DNA of 64,000 nt. Origin: Himantopus leucocephalus (Eukaryota > Chordata > Aves > Charadriiformes > Recurvirostridae). The DNA lies in the NCBI GenBank assembly GCA_003993805.1, contig RSEF01000031.1, forward strand, positions 18,869,398 to 18,933,397, in the 5' to 3' direction. The position numbers and the translations under genes were made by a program. The notes beneath the pieces are model-generated. The model was not told where the DNA came from and ran no database searches. It saw nothing but the letters and a program-made list of their open reading frames with translations. Every line of letters starts with the position of its first letter. Positions within the stretch are counted from its first letter, which is position 1. Positions 1 through 12,600 of this stretch are shown piece by piece.

Positions 1-80
1 CTCCCACAAGACCTTCTCTGTTAACAAACAGTAGGTCCAGTACACTCACCCAGTGTGCTCAGTACACTCACCCAGCGGTG
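1..80 (-). mobile_element. Possible CR1 endonuclease fragment at window edge
   Basis: GTTAACAAACAGTAGGTCCAG is similar to the antisense of a region after the CR1 endonuclease motif block (compare the AGGTCCAG context at 11610). It also contains a 16-bp direct repeat, CAGTACACTCACCCAG, at 38-53 and 60-75. Too short and cut by the window edge to be sure. Confidence 0.3.
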
Positions 81-1035
81 CTCCATTGTCAGTAAGGACA
101 GGTGAGAGTTTAATGAAGAAAAACATAAAAAGAATGAGAAGAAACAGGTAGAAGAATGAGCTCATGCTGTAATCAATCTCCAGAGATCACAGAGTTATTT
201 TATTTCTATTTTTGATGTTTTTTGGTGAATCCATTTTCTCAATTAAAAAAAAAAGGGGGGGAACCTGAAGACAGAAAACAGCTAAAACCTGACAAACTTG
301 TAAAAGTGTGTTCAGCCTGATGCCTCTTGATTGCAGAAGCCAGAACTTGAGAAAATAGACTTGTTTTCTTGCAAGGCTTGTCTTAAAGATGCAGAAAAAT
401 TGAGGTAACGTGAGATTCTTGTTGAAAATAAAATAAAGAAGGAACAAGGCTTATGAGTAAACAAGACTTTTTTACAGCTAGCAATGGTTAGGAGGGGAAC
501 CAATGCAAAGATAATGAACGTTAACTCAAATCTGCACTGCGTTCCTCCCATGTATGTAGCCCTCCATTGATAAGCTGCACCTCGCATCAGTTCCCCTACC
601 CTCAAGCCTTGCTACAGAAGCTGACTCCTGTGCAAAAGGGTTAGAATCAGAGACCACTGGTCTACCACAGCTGTGGGCACTTTTGTGGAGGAGTCTGTAA
701 CGGAAATTTCAACTCACATTTGCATCTTTTCTCAACAGTACAGCTGAACACTGTTTTCAAAACGCTAATTCCAAGGAGTTGGACATTGTCATCGCAATTG
801 CCATCATTGATGATTGTGTGCAAAACTGCAGGTTGAGCCCACAGATGCTCTCACCGTTGTTTTGGGCTGAGGTCTTGCTTTGCTTGCTGGTATTTCATGG
901 CACAAGGAAGTAAGTCTGCAGACCAAGCTTGAAAATAGCACAATTTTACAAATAGAGAGCATCTGACTCCTCCAGGGCAATCCTTGAGCTGGAACCAGCC
1001 TCTCAGCTTTACCTTTACAGCCTGCAGTCTTGGCT

Positions 1036-1095
1036 GAAAAAAAAACCAAACCCAATAGAAAAAACAACTGAAAAAACCCAACAAAAACAATACAA
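1036..1095 (+). repeat. A-rich / CCCAA low-complexity tract
   Basis: A-runs broken by CCAAACCC, CAACTG and CCCAACAAAAA. Low complexity. Confidence 0.7.
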
Positions 1096-4000
1096 AAGCA
1101 GAAAATTGAAAGAGGAACTAAAGAGCCTGAAATAGTTCAGAGAAGGAAGACAGAATATACTGTTCCTTAGCAAAATAAAACCAGACAGGCAGGATTCCTC
1201 CATTATATGCAGGTGTTAGGATGAAAAGTTTTGATGCAGTACATTGTGGACACAACCTCCGGGCATGAACTGCAACAAGATTTGGTGGCCAGCAGTTGTC
1301 AACCTAGCGGTTGCTACAATTTTCCTGTGAAAGATTAAAGAAGTCCGAGTCCCTGTTAAGATGTGTGCCTTCACAAGCCACTAATCACCCTTGGTGCAGC
1401 CCAGCACTGGTCTTGATAAACTGTTTTCAGTATCTGCAGTAGCTGTCTCTGTAGTACTGCTGGACTGTCTTCTCACACTTAAAGACAGCATCATGTGCCT
1501 TTAGAGGGATTCCCCTTACAAAGAGGTGAACTCAGGTGAAAGACTGAGCCCATGGGGCTTTGCACCAGTAGGAGTGCCATGGGTATTTCATTTTCATAAC
1601 TGGAACTACAGAAGTCTGTGTTAATCCCCCATGAGGGCACATGCCAGTCAAGCACACATACACACAGCGTTCTCAGTTTTGAACAATGCTCAGAATGGAA
1701 TACCACGGTCTGTGGTGACTTTTGTAAAAGTAAGTATGGAACCAGATATAGCCCACACGTCAGTGAGTGCAGGACCTCTTCTGTGCTGGCGATATCTCAA
1801 ATCTGTGCTTAAGAAGCTGTCTTTAATCTTTAAGAGTAATTTGTTTTATACTGAAGAAATTCCCAGTTCGGTCGCCTATGTGAGACAAAGTGGTGGCCAC
1901 AACACAAAGACTTCCAACTTCATTTGTAGCATATGTGGCTTTGGCACTCCAAGATATTACCAATTTAGCTGCTTAGTTCAGTCATGCAGCAGTACCATGC
2001 AGCTGGAGGTGTACGTAGGCCTCAGCTAGCACATGTTACAGTCTCACACTTAATTTATATGGTCATTAACTTCATCTTTCAGTAATACACCAGAACGAAC
2101 TAAAACTGAGAAGATCACACATCGGTTTTGCCAATGTACATACAAAGACAGCAACATCCATAAAAATACAGTTTGGACAGCTAAGGCCAGTGATTGCCTA
2201 AAGTTACCTCCAGCATGCACCCCTAGATACTATAAACATGAAGCTACTTGGGATGGAAAGGGAGGATGCCTTAACCCAAAAGTCATCATAGCTCTAAAGC
2301 CAGGACAGCTTCATGAAGATATTTTGGAGCTAGCAGTCATAAAACAAACAAAAATTATATCCCCAAAATATTAAAACTAGCTTCTGATTCAAAAGCGACA
2401 TGCATGTTTCTTGAGCAGATTTTCTCCACTTAATATTCTGAGCAAGATTTTCGTAAAACAGTGATCAGGCATCATTAACTTTCACTTTGAGCACATGAAC
2501 AGCTTCAGCGACATTTATTATTATTATTTGATTTCTCTTCAGGCCAATCACTTTGTGAACTAGAAGCAAACAACTCATAACAAAATGTGTTTGTGTACCA
2601 AACAGCTTGAATGTACGTATTCTTATAAAGTATAAATCTTGATTAACAAATGAAACAACCCAAAAAGCAAAGAAAAGTGGTGTACAGGATGAACACTACC
2701 AACAAAGTGTGAGGTCACATAAATAAAATTTGATTTGCTACTGGATCATAAGTAGAAGCATGTCATGGCTTCCCTCAGCGTCACAGTAAAGCAAGTTTTA
2801 AGTCTTAACAAAATTCATGCCAGTTTTAACTATATACATCAATGCACATTAACTTCAAAACATACAGCTTGATATTTGGAGTCATTATGCAAACAACATG
2901 AAATTTAAGAATCTCTTATAGGACTGATCCAATGCTCCTTTTTTCAACGGATGATTTTTCACTGATGTATTTGTTTACTGATAATGCAAACAGTAAGCAA
3001 TAAATTTGTGATGCAAAGCTCTGAACAAACATGGCAAGTAAGCTACCTATATGAGTTTATATTCACCCACAACTTCACTAGACTAGTTTTTGTCTCTTCA
3101 AAATAAGATTGGAGAAAAATAAGAAAATAAGAAGGTTTCTTGAGGATTGATGTATCTCATCACAGGCGAGTTCTCCAGTATCCAGCAAAGCCTGAAGTCT
3201 CTCCTTTTCAAAAACCAGGGTGTACAGGGGATGGAGGGGAGAGTCTCCAGCTTTGTCTAACTACCTATTAATGCAACTTCCATGCATTTAGTGTCCTAGT
3301 GACCTTAACCTCTGAAGGAAGTTTGTCAACACAATCAAAACTTATTTGCATAAACAAAAGTTGTGATCACGTTTTCCCCAGAAATCAGATTAGAAAATAA
3401 CCCTATGCTATTGGAAAAAGACAAACTAATATTTTTGTACTGAAAACAATGTCACAAATAGGTGTGATGTAGAGGAAAGAGAATTGTAAGGCTCACTTTC
3501 TCATTTAATAAGCAAGCGCATGAAAGTACTAATAGCAAAGTTTCCCTTCAGTTTTCCATTTCCTTCTGCAGGTGTTTGATGACATGACACCATTCACAAA
3601 GATCCTTCCTCTTTTCCTCTTATTCTTTTGTCACCAGGCCTTCACTGCCCTAAACTAAGGCAATTAAAACATTTTTTTCAGTCTGGGTGCTCTCTCTCCC
3701 ACTCAGCATAGGCCCAGGAAAAGATTAAGTACAGATATATGGAAAATCTAAGCTATGAGACAAAAGCAGCAGTGCATCATCACCAATCCAGTAAAATCTA
3801 AAGGTTCTGTTCACCCACTTTCACTCATCCAGTTTCAATACCTGGCAATCCGAAAGCAAGTGCTAGACCTAAACAACCTGCAACAGCTGGTCAAATGCAT
3901 TTTTTTTGCTCCCTTTAGCTAGCAGAAGCTTTCATTATGCATCTATGACAGTACTACTGAGAGAATAATCTTCTTACCAGCTTCTACTTAAAACTGAATC

Positions 4001-7000
4001 CCACTATTCTAAATAGCCTGGTATGTCTAAGCAGTACAGATCTGAACCTTTATTTTGCAATGTTTCCTGGCTATTCTGTATTTACTATAGGAGGAAACAA
4101 TTCAGAGCTTGTCTGGGCATTTCATCCACAGAACTGCAAAATATTTCTAAGAAGCTTCAGGAATATTGAGTTTCCCTAAGACAAGACTTAAAGAATTTGT
4201 GCTTCTTTCCAAAGCTTACTAATTTTTCATTTTATAATGAGATTTTCAAAACCCTAAGGTGCTTTATTTAAAATAGTCTTTAATAAGATGAATTTTTCCT
4301 TCCTGATTAAGTGATCTAGCTCTCTCAAACAGGAACACAGTAGTACGTATTCTACATGTGTATAACGTACATACACATATATACATTGACATGAAAAAAT
4401 CATTTCACAGGAGCAGGAAAACAACATTGTGCATAGTTAGCCAGGTTCTCTGTGCTTTGCCTTCATGCTTGCACAAATTGGCTACAAAAGGTCAGTATGC
4501 TCCATTCACTTTACACTTCTATACAGGGAAAACGGTTCAACTGTACTAGTACCACAGTTTTCCTTGTGTGTATTTATAGCTGTTTTGAATTAGTTTTTCT
4601 TATTTCAACACATTTCTAATCAGGTGAAAAAGAGCACCCAAGAAGAAATCTGCACCAGCTTATCTGAATCTATTCTAAAACTACTTTTAGTTAAGCAAAG
4701 ACATGTAGCCTAATTATACATACATGTACGAATGCATAAATATGCATACACCCTTCCACACCTTTCTTTCAAACTGCTGATATTAACAGAGCAAATATAA
4801 AAAATCACAGTTCTCAACCTTTGACTCTAGTATGTAATATACATGCCCAGACATAATCAATGCACAATACCCAGATTACTCAGACAAGCAGCGAAGAGGA
4901 TGCAAGAATTGACTCTGTTCTACAGCTACACAGGACACCAAGGTCTTAAAAAGAATAGCGTTAGGCAAGCTCAACTACAAATGGCATGGGCACCTAGGGT
5001 TTTCATACAAGGCTAGGAAAATACCACCAAGTATTGAAAACAAAATGTAATTTATTCAGTATTTTATGCCATAAAGGAATATGTCTGTTTGATTTAGAAA
5101 CCTATATGTACATTAGTGCCTTTTTAATGCATTCTGTATCATGCAGATTGCATAAAATAAGGAAGGGGTATAATAAGTACCTTGAGCCACGACTAGAAGC
5201 AGCAGTTAAAGACCAGCAATCCCTGAACAAAACAAGGGAACAATAGCGGCAATCTTCTGAAAGACCCATTTTCTCTAACTTTTCTCATAAGGTGGGAGAA
5301 GATGAAAAGAGTAAAGTTCAGTTTGGTAAAGCAAATTTTTTCCAAGAAATTGCAAATCAGATGCTCACACTGGAACTTAAATCTTACAAAAGGCTATAGA
5401 GTTCAAGCGACACTGCAGAAACAACACATGAGGAAGAATGGCAAAGGAATACGGTAGAGAGATTTAGGAATCTAGGAACTTAACACCTGATTGAAAGAGG
5501 TAGAGGCTGAAGGATCAGAGTGTTTTGCATTCCTTAAAATGTTTATATATAAACTCTAAAACACTCTTCCATGTAAGGAAATGTATGTTTATGTGTTTTA
5601 TTACTGCATCTGTTTAAGTCTTATATTACTTACAAACAGTGATTGGATTTCAGATGTACTATGAAGTTCCTGGGAGCTTCCTCATGGAGCCTGGGGAGCT
5701 GCTCCATTCATTCCTCTCTAACCTTCATGTGCCACTAAAGCTATGAACAATTCTGGAGCAGCAGGACCCATAATGGTGGGCTTCTGCACATAAACGTGCT
5801 TTGCAAAAGCAGTGCCCCCTGTCCAGCCCACTGGGTTTGATAGAAGGAACGTGATGCTAAACTGTCACATATTATTCAGATCACACAGGTCTATCACATA
5901 GGACCAAACAGGCAGCCTGATGGCAGCAACATTACCAATCTAGAGCCAAATCCTATGATTTTTGATAAAACCTCCCATCACCTTTGACATGAACAGAAAA
6001 AGTCATAACGGGAGACAGGTCCTCAGCAACTGCAGACTTTTCCTTTAAAAGAGGCATGTTGAAATGAACTAGCACAGTCCCCATCAGCATTTGATCTAGT
6101 GTTTTAGATAAACAAAAGAAAAGGGAAGGATATATTTGCTGGGAGGCTGCAGGTAGTTTCATTCCAGGTGTTTAAATGATCCTGGCATTAGATGTAAAGT
6201 GAAAATGTAAGTAAAAAAAAATTCCTCTTCACCTGATCCTTCAGGATGAGCTGCTGTTGACATGGATGATATAGCAGTATTCATCAAAGTTCCAGCTTCT
6301 TCAGGAGGAAGGAAATCCCCTTACCTTTTCTTTCACAGAGGAATTTTAATAAAGAGAGCCCAGAGCCACAGACACTGCTCCAACTCTGGCATGCAAAGCA
6401 CACATCTTAAAGTTGACAGTTGGCTTTTTTGAGATCTCCAGTTCTGAGGTCAGCTGTTTCTCAGTGGTAGCACAGAAGATATGCACTGGGTACACAAATG
6501 TATGCCAGCAATTTTCTATAGCGGGCTTGTACAATATCTTCGTTTTGTTACGAAGTGCTTGGGAGGTAGGCACGTTGTGATCTGTCAGCAATTCAAGTGT
6601 GAAGTTTGCCTTTCTGGACAAAGGGTCCATTTCATGGTTAACTGCAGTTCCAGGAATATCCTTCCAGGCCTATCTCTTATGGCCAGAAAGCCAACTACTC
6701 CATTATTATAACTATTCACATTTAGTAGTCAGTAGGGCATCCTGGGAAGTATACAAGGGCAGATTTTCATAGAAATCCTGAAATGGATGTTCACTTTATC
6801 ATAATGACATTAAAATACAATGTTGTCTGGCTAACATCTTACTCTAGCATCAATCTACCTTGCAAGGTAGATTAGGCAGTGGTAATAAAATAAAGGAGAA
6901 AGAATGATTTCAAAGTCTCAGGCTCAGGATATCCAGTCTTTTCTACTTTGCCTTTACTGATAGGAGTTATCTATATAAAAAAGTTCACAAATCCTGTGAG

Positions 7001-8977
7001 ATTTAAGTGTAGATAAAAGAAATGTTCTGATGTCAAACAGTCATTATTTCTAATTTTCAAGACTTGTGTACTCCCTAAAATAACCAGAAATCCAGCTTAT
7101 TATAATGCCATAAAATAAGATAGATTACACTGCACTTTGATTTGGAAAACTTCAGTAAGCAGAAGACTTAAAGCCTAAGGCAATTCAAGTACTTAAATGC
7201 TATATATATTTTTTTTTTTGCTATACGAAGGGAAAAGAGTGAGTCATCCAAGCTGATATTTTCCACTTCAGACAAGTTTATACTTCAGTGTGAGCAGGTC
7301 TCTAGTTGAAAGTGTCAAAAGAAACATTTTCTGTTTGCTAAATTCTAACTAACTAATCCACCTAATGGATTCTATGCAGAAAAAAAAACAAACCAGTTGT
7401 TGGAAGCAAAGCATTTTTATATGTTTAGGTTTATATCCTGCATCCCACTTCATAAAAGGTACAACTCTGTAGAAAACTACATTTAGTTAGTAACACTGAA
7501 GGAGCTTACACAAAGACATTTTCTAGAGTTGAAACTCTAAGTAGTGGAGTAGTAGTTGTTAAATAGACTCAAATTTGAAAGCCCTCTGCACAGAGGAGTT
7601 TAACTGGTTCTAAATGGAGTGATCAGTCACATCAGATGTGTGGTAGACAAGGAAGTTATTTTTCACTCTATAGTTCATAGATGCCAGGAAGCAGCAGGCC
7701 TTGTGTGCCTTAGAAAATTTAACATTGCACGTTTATGAGTGCGGTTGAACTGGTTTTGAAAATAATTGTAAAGGGAGATAGGACCAATACATTTACCACA
7801 GGTGCTGCGTAGTTCTATACCTGTACCTCCATTACAATTTCTGAACAATGAACACAGACCTGAGCATCAGCTGATTGTATCTGTACTTGCACTAAACAAC
7901 AATTGATTACTTTTCTACTTCAGCTGTTCATAATATCCTGGAGCATACACAGTCTTTAATACATACAGGCAATTTCATTATCATGCTCCATAATACAATC
8001 CAGTTATCACATTTGCTTTGAATTATTTGTCTCCTATTAAATTTTTTTTGCAGTAATACAGCAGTTATACATACTGTCTTTGAAATACTGCATGATTCTT
8101 AGACTTTCTGTTTGGAAACAGAAACCTTAAAACTAAGTACAAAACAAGAGGGACACTTTTTTCCCACATAATTTCCCTGTGTTTGGAGTTCTTAGTTCCT
8201 CCCTCACCTTTGAAAGAGGTAACACAGTCTAAGAGGAACCACAGGCACCAGGAAAACAAATTTATCTTGTGCAAACAAAGCTTTCATCTTGTCATCTCCA
8301 TGTGCAGTATATCTTGCTTTACTAGTTTTCGGTTACAATTAATGTTAATACCTACTTTTATTGTTTTTCTCATTCCTTTAAAGACATGTTGTAGAGAAGA
8401 AAGACAGGTTCCTTTTGGTATTCTTTTCTGTGCTGACAGGAGTTAGCCAGACTCTGCATTGCTTGTGCAGAATCCCTTGGGGTGGGAAGTTACGGGACAG
8501 AACCACAAATCAGGTGCATTGGGCTTCATGCAGTGCTGGAAGACCTGAGTGCAGTTCTAGTTTGCCGGGTTTTTAGGAGCCTAAACTAGTTCAACCCAAC
8601 CTGATTTTGCTGCTTATGATACTTATTTAACTCCCCATAATACAACTAGCACATTCCCTCCAAATGTAAATTTTTGAGAAGTATCGAGAGTTTTTGTGCC
8701 CAACAATGCATTGTTCAGATCACTCTGCCTGCAAAATCCATCAGGGTGGCTGCTGTTACGTACACTGACACCTCCACTGAGCTCCCACACCTGAGGGAGT
8801 ACAGAAAGCAATGGGCTTGGGTGGGTGTCTAAACATCAACACAAGTATTTTTCATGTGGTTTTCTTCTTCAATGCTAGCATTCTCGATTAAATAACGATC
8901 TGGTAACATCAGATCTCAGGTACAGGCGTAGAGGTAGCCAGTGTAGGTTATTGCCTAGGTGACTAGAAATAAACAAA

Positions 8978-9016
8978 AGCTAAAAATAGTTAGCTAAAAG
9001 TAGCTAAAAATAAATA
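8978..9016 (+). repeat. Short AGCTAAAA tandem repeat
   Basis: AGCTAAAAATAGTT, AGCTAAAAGT and AGCTAAAAATAAA follow one another, an imperfect 10-14 bp tandem repeat. Confidence 0.7.
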
Positions 9017-10215
9017 ATGAGGACTGAAATAAAAGAGCAGAAAAGGACATTTCAATGGTAAAGGCAAGACCAGGCATGGTAAAATCATTTGTACAAGTGC
9101 AGTTTTTAAAATGGTCATAATTTATATATGTTGGCTAATCTGAATTAAGTATGCCAACAGTTTGTCAGGTTATAAAAGTCAGACACATTGATTAAAAAAT
9201 ATTGTTAGATAATTAATATTTTTCATTCCTTTATCTTTCCCTAGGTATTTTCAATCCATTCAGGAAGCATTTTTCCTTGCCATGTCTTGAATTTAGATGA
9301 CATTAACAGGAGATCTAACTCAGCAACAGCTTGCATTTCTATCTGCATAATGACACTTAATGATAGGTCTCGATTGCATTTTAGTGTCACGTAAAAATGC
9401 TGGTATACACACAGTCTGCTAACATGAGAAAGTATCTAGACATCACTAATGCAGGATAGTGTCAACTATCCACTTCGTTCTGCATCTGAAAGGAGAAACT
9501 TAATACATTATCTTGGAAAAAAAAATCACTGGGGAAAAAGGGACATAACTGAAACAATCCACAAGTGTTAAATTCAACCCTAGAGATCTCCCTCTAATCT
9601 CAAATATTTATGGTTAGCTTGCTGTCCCTCATTACTTGCCTATGTTTTTCAAAGCTATAGATTTTCAACACCATCTTTTCTCTTAAACAGCTATGGGCTG
9701 TGTTAATTTCCCAGCTGTAGTTCCCATCACCTTTCTGCAGTATCAGCGATCAGCTCCACGTTTGTTTCTTGCCTTGTTTGGAATTTTTTATCGTGCCTAT
9801 AAAGATGTTTTATGTTGCAGGTGTTCTTGATTATTTATAAGACATATCATGTAATCTGGAATTGAATAATATCAACTTCAATTTCTACATTACTAATGTA
9901 GAGAACTCAACACAAAACATTTACAGATGTGCTTTGTTTTGACTCCAGTCAGACTCCTCCCATGAGTCAAATGTTCAATCTTAAGCAAAATAAACACATG
10001 GAGGGACCTACTCCACCATCAGGTAATCCTTTGGCAGGTCAAAAATTTGTTTTCCAAGCCAGTGAGTGGAACAGGCAGAAGAAACATCCCAGGAGTGTGT
10101 CCCACCCACCAGACTATTGGGTATCATAGAAAAGCCATTTTAATCTGTTGGCATTACTCCACCTGGGGTAATAATTAAATATTCATTGAGCCAAAGAGAA
10201 GGAGACAAGGACTTT

Positions 10216-10275
10216 CAGGCTCAGTGGTTAGGGCACTGAGGTGGGAACAAGAGATTCCAGTCTCTGCTTCAGTGA
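10216..10275 (+). repeat. tRNA-derived SINE-like remnant
   Basis: CTCAGTGGTTAGGGCACTGA looks like a tRNA-type A box region, and GAGATTCCAGTCTCTGC about 35 bp later like a worn B box. An AATATTTAATTATTTATAAA stretch follows. This arrangement resembles old amniote tRNA-SINE sequences. No cloverleaf can be folded, so it is not a tRNA gene. Confidence 0.4.
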
Positions 10276-11279
10276 ATATTTAATTATTTATAAAGCAGAA
10301 CAGCTCCAAAGATAAGATTAAGAAAGACCCTCTCAAGAATAGACAACAACCTGCAGATTATCAGATGTCAAAACCGAGCTGTGAGTCCCTACCTCTTATT
10401 AGACAGGGTAAGAATTCAAAGCTTGGCCTTTTATATCCATCAGAGTACTCCAAACACTGGGTCTTCTTACATGTGACAACTCAGGGGAAGGGTCCATGAT
10501 TTGGGAGTGCCTAGGTGGATGGATTTGCAGATGCAAAAGATAGCAAGAGCCCTAGCATTTCATCAGAGTTTTGGTGCAGGCCAGTACCTCCAGCTCGCAA
10601 ACTATGTGGTTAGAAATCTGCTTTTCAGCAAAAACTTAGGGGCTGAACACTTAGTCAGCAGAACCAACTGTGGACAGCCCTGCCTAAACTTCACCATGCT
10701 GAGTCAGTGAAGTGCAGAACATAATGGCACAAGAGGAAATTGCACGCTGATATCATTTTTTCTTTTGTGATTGGGTATCATTATAAGTAAATGCAAGGAT
10801 TTATTCCAATTTTTAAGTAAAGAAAACACTTGCATAAGCCTTTAACATTATATAGTTTGGCTTCCAGGTTGGTCTGATAAATGTTTAAGTGAGTTTACTT
10901 GGTCATTATTACTTAATATAAATCTCCATAGTTGTTTAAAGCACTTGTTTTTATCTAACTACTTTGTCTTCTTATCCCTCCCCCAAAACATATGAAAAGA
11001 TGAAAGCATTTGACTTTTCTGTTCTGAAGAATAGGTTTAGAAAATTTTAAATCAGCTATTGGACTTGAATCCACTAGTCTTTGCAGGCCCAGAAAAAGTT
11101 TTCGTAATCACAGAATCACAGAATGATAGGGGTTGGAAGGGACCTCTGGAGATCACCTAGTCCAATCCCCATGCCAGAATAGGTTCAGCTAGGGCAGGTT
11201 GCACGGGATGGCGTCCAAGCGGGTTTTGAATGCCTCCACAGTGGGAGACTCCACAACCTCTCTGGGCAGCCTGTTCCAG

Positions 11280-11289
11280 NNNNNNNNNN
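11280..11289. other. Assembly gap (10 N) inside a CR1 element
   Basis: Ten Ns separate CR1 3'-end sequence from CR1 endonuclease sequence in the same orientation. The round number suggests a placeholder of unknown true size. Confidence 0.95.
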
Positions 11290-11387
11290 AGCCATGCCAG
11301 TCTCTTGCCCTCCTTTCCTGATTTCTTACACCCGGGGATCAAGAGCTCTCATGCTCTCTGGAAAGCATCCTTAATGATCTGCCAGCT

Positions 11388-11762
11388 CTATTCTGTTCCC
11401 TTGTCCCTAAGGGCAGTTTCCCAGGGGGCTCTATTGACTAACTCCTTGAACAGCTGGAATTTTGCTTTCCTAAAATTCAGGGTCCAGACTTTACCCTTCA
11501 CCTGACCCACATCCCTCAGGACTGTGATCTCCACCAGTGTATGATCACTGCAGCCCAGGCTGCCTCTAATCTTGATGTCACCAATTAGCTCAATTGCATT
11601 GGTGACTGACAGGTCCAGTATCACATCCCCTCTGGTAGAGCTGTCTACTACCTGGCTTAAGAAGTTATCCTCAATGTATTTCAAGAGTCTCCTGGGTTGC
11701 CTACAGTTCGCTGTGCTACTTTTCCAGGAGGTGTTGGGGTGGTTGAAGTCCCCCAACAGCAC
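11388..11762 (-). pseudogene. CR1 ORF2 endonuclease domain remnant
   Basis: An uninterrupted 124-codon stretch contains LLGDFNHP (the GDFN motif of apurinic-type LINE endonucleases), LLKYIEDNFLSQVVD and GSLGCSDHTLVE (the SDH catalytic motif near the domain's end). It reads on to about 11290 with KDAF- and GCKKSGKEGKRLAW-like sequence in a different frame, just before the assembly gap. The N-terminal half of the domain, upstream to about 12200, is present but frameshifted. In CR1 elements this enzyme nicks target DNA to start reverse transcription. Here it is a relic. Confidence 0.85.
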
Positions 11763-12309
11763 GAGAGCCTGAGAGTGTGATGCCTCCTGGATCTGGAGTA
11801 AGAAGTCTTCATCAATAGGGTCCCCTTGATCAGGTGGCCTGTAGTAGACACCAGCTAGAAGGTTCCCTTTGTTGCCTTAGTCTTTTATTCTTACCCATAA
11901 GTTTTCAACCTGCTCGTGGCTATTCTTCAAAGACAGCTGTTCACACTCTATCCATTTCTTGATGTAGAGGGCAACACCTCCACCCCTCCTTCCCTGCCTG
12001 TCCCTTCTGAACAACTTGTAGCTGTCAACAGCCACACTCCAGTCATGGGATTTGTCTCACCGCGTTTCAGTAAAGGCAAATAGATCATTGCTTTCTAGCA
12101 GCACAGTTGTTTCCAGCTCCTCTTGTTTGTTGCCCATGCATTGGTGTAGAGGCACTTCAACTGGACTGTTTGCCGTATCATCTTAGAGGAACACACCTTA
12201 ATTCCTTTGAGATGTTTCACTGGTGTTTTCCTCTTGGCTCCTATCACCTCAGGAACCCCCGTGGCTCATCTCTGTAAGACTTCAAGTGTGCTGCAGTGCA
12301 GTGAGCACA

Positions 12310-12597
12310 TCACAGAGCAACAGGCTGAGGCCCCTCACTAGTACCCCATCCCTCTAAACTTGGCATGTCATCCCACAGCTTGTCACAGGCAAGTCTGGTA
12401 CTATTCCCCTTCCTCTTCAAGCCTAGTTTAAATCTATGTATGTCAATCAGCCACAATGGCTCGTGAGCAATGACCATCTTTCCCCTTTGAGAAAGGTGAA
12501 TCCCACCTGACAGCAGCAAGTCCGGTGCTGTGTAGGCCATCCCATTATTGAAAAGCACAAAATTGTGTTTCAAAAACTGTGTATCAAAAACCCCCAA
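12310..12597 (-). pseudogene. CR1 ORF1 C-terminal remnant
   Basis: A 95-codon open stretch contains SGGIHLSQRGK followed by KLGLKRKGNSTRLACDKLWD. It resembles the end of CR1 ORF1, where a D-G-x-H-L-S block corresponds to the catalytic Asp/His block of the SGNH esterase-like domain. Here the Asp is replaced by Gly. The start Met is fortuitous. The presence of ORF1 sequence shows that this insertion is far less 5'-truncated than the other CR1 copies in the window. Assignment is from recalled CR1 proteins. Confidence 0.6.
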
Positions 12598-12600
12598 AAT

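Larger units (their letters stand above)
81..11100. other. Intergenic, no gene seen
   Basis: Apart from the SINE-like remnant near 10216 and short low-complexity tracts (1036, 8978; TA/CA-rich at 4341-4390 and 4715-4760) I see no gene. The longest frame, 132 codons at 1631-2029, has no recognisable domain, splice context or biased composition. A weakly MIR-like phrase at 8531-8566 is too short to call. Confidence 0.7.
11107..12600 (-). mobile_element. CR1 LINE, long copy interrupted by an assembly gap
   Basis: Read on the minus strand, the element starts with the end of ORF1 (about 12597-12310), continues into the ORF2 endonuclease (about 12200-11300), reaches a 10-N gap at 11280-11289, and resumes in the CR1 3' end (11279-11107) with the GGTTGGAAGGGACC motif and the terminal ATTCTGTG repeats. 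CR1 is the dominant LINE family of birds. Its ORF1 encodes an RNA-binding/esterase-like protein and ORF2 an endonuclease plus reverse transcriptase. The whole reverse transcriptase, about 2 kb in a complete copy, is missing exactly at the gap. Reading frames are broken, so the copy is inactive. Confidence 0.9.

Noticed and set aside
1631..2029. 132-codon plus-strand frame
   Set aside because: No recognisable family, no repeated or biased codon pattern, overlapping frames nearby. Chance length is plausible in 64 kb.
8531..8566. MIR-like phrase (GGAAGACCTGAGTGCAGTTC)
   Set aside because: Too short and diverged to separate from chance. Flanking sequence does not continue the MIR consensus.
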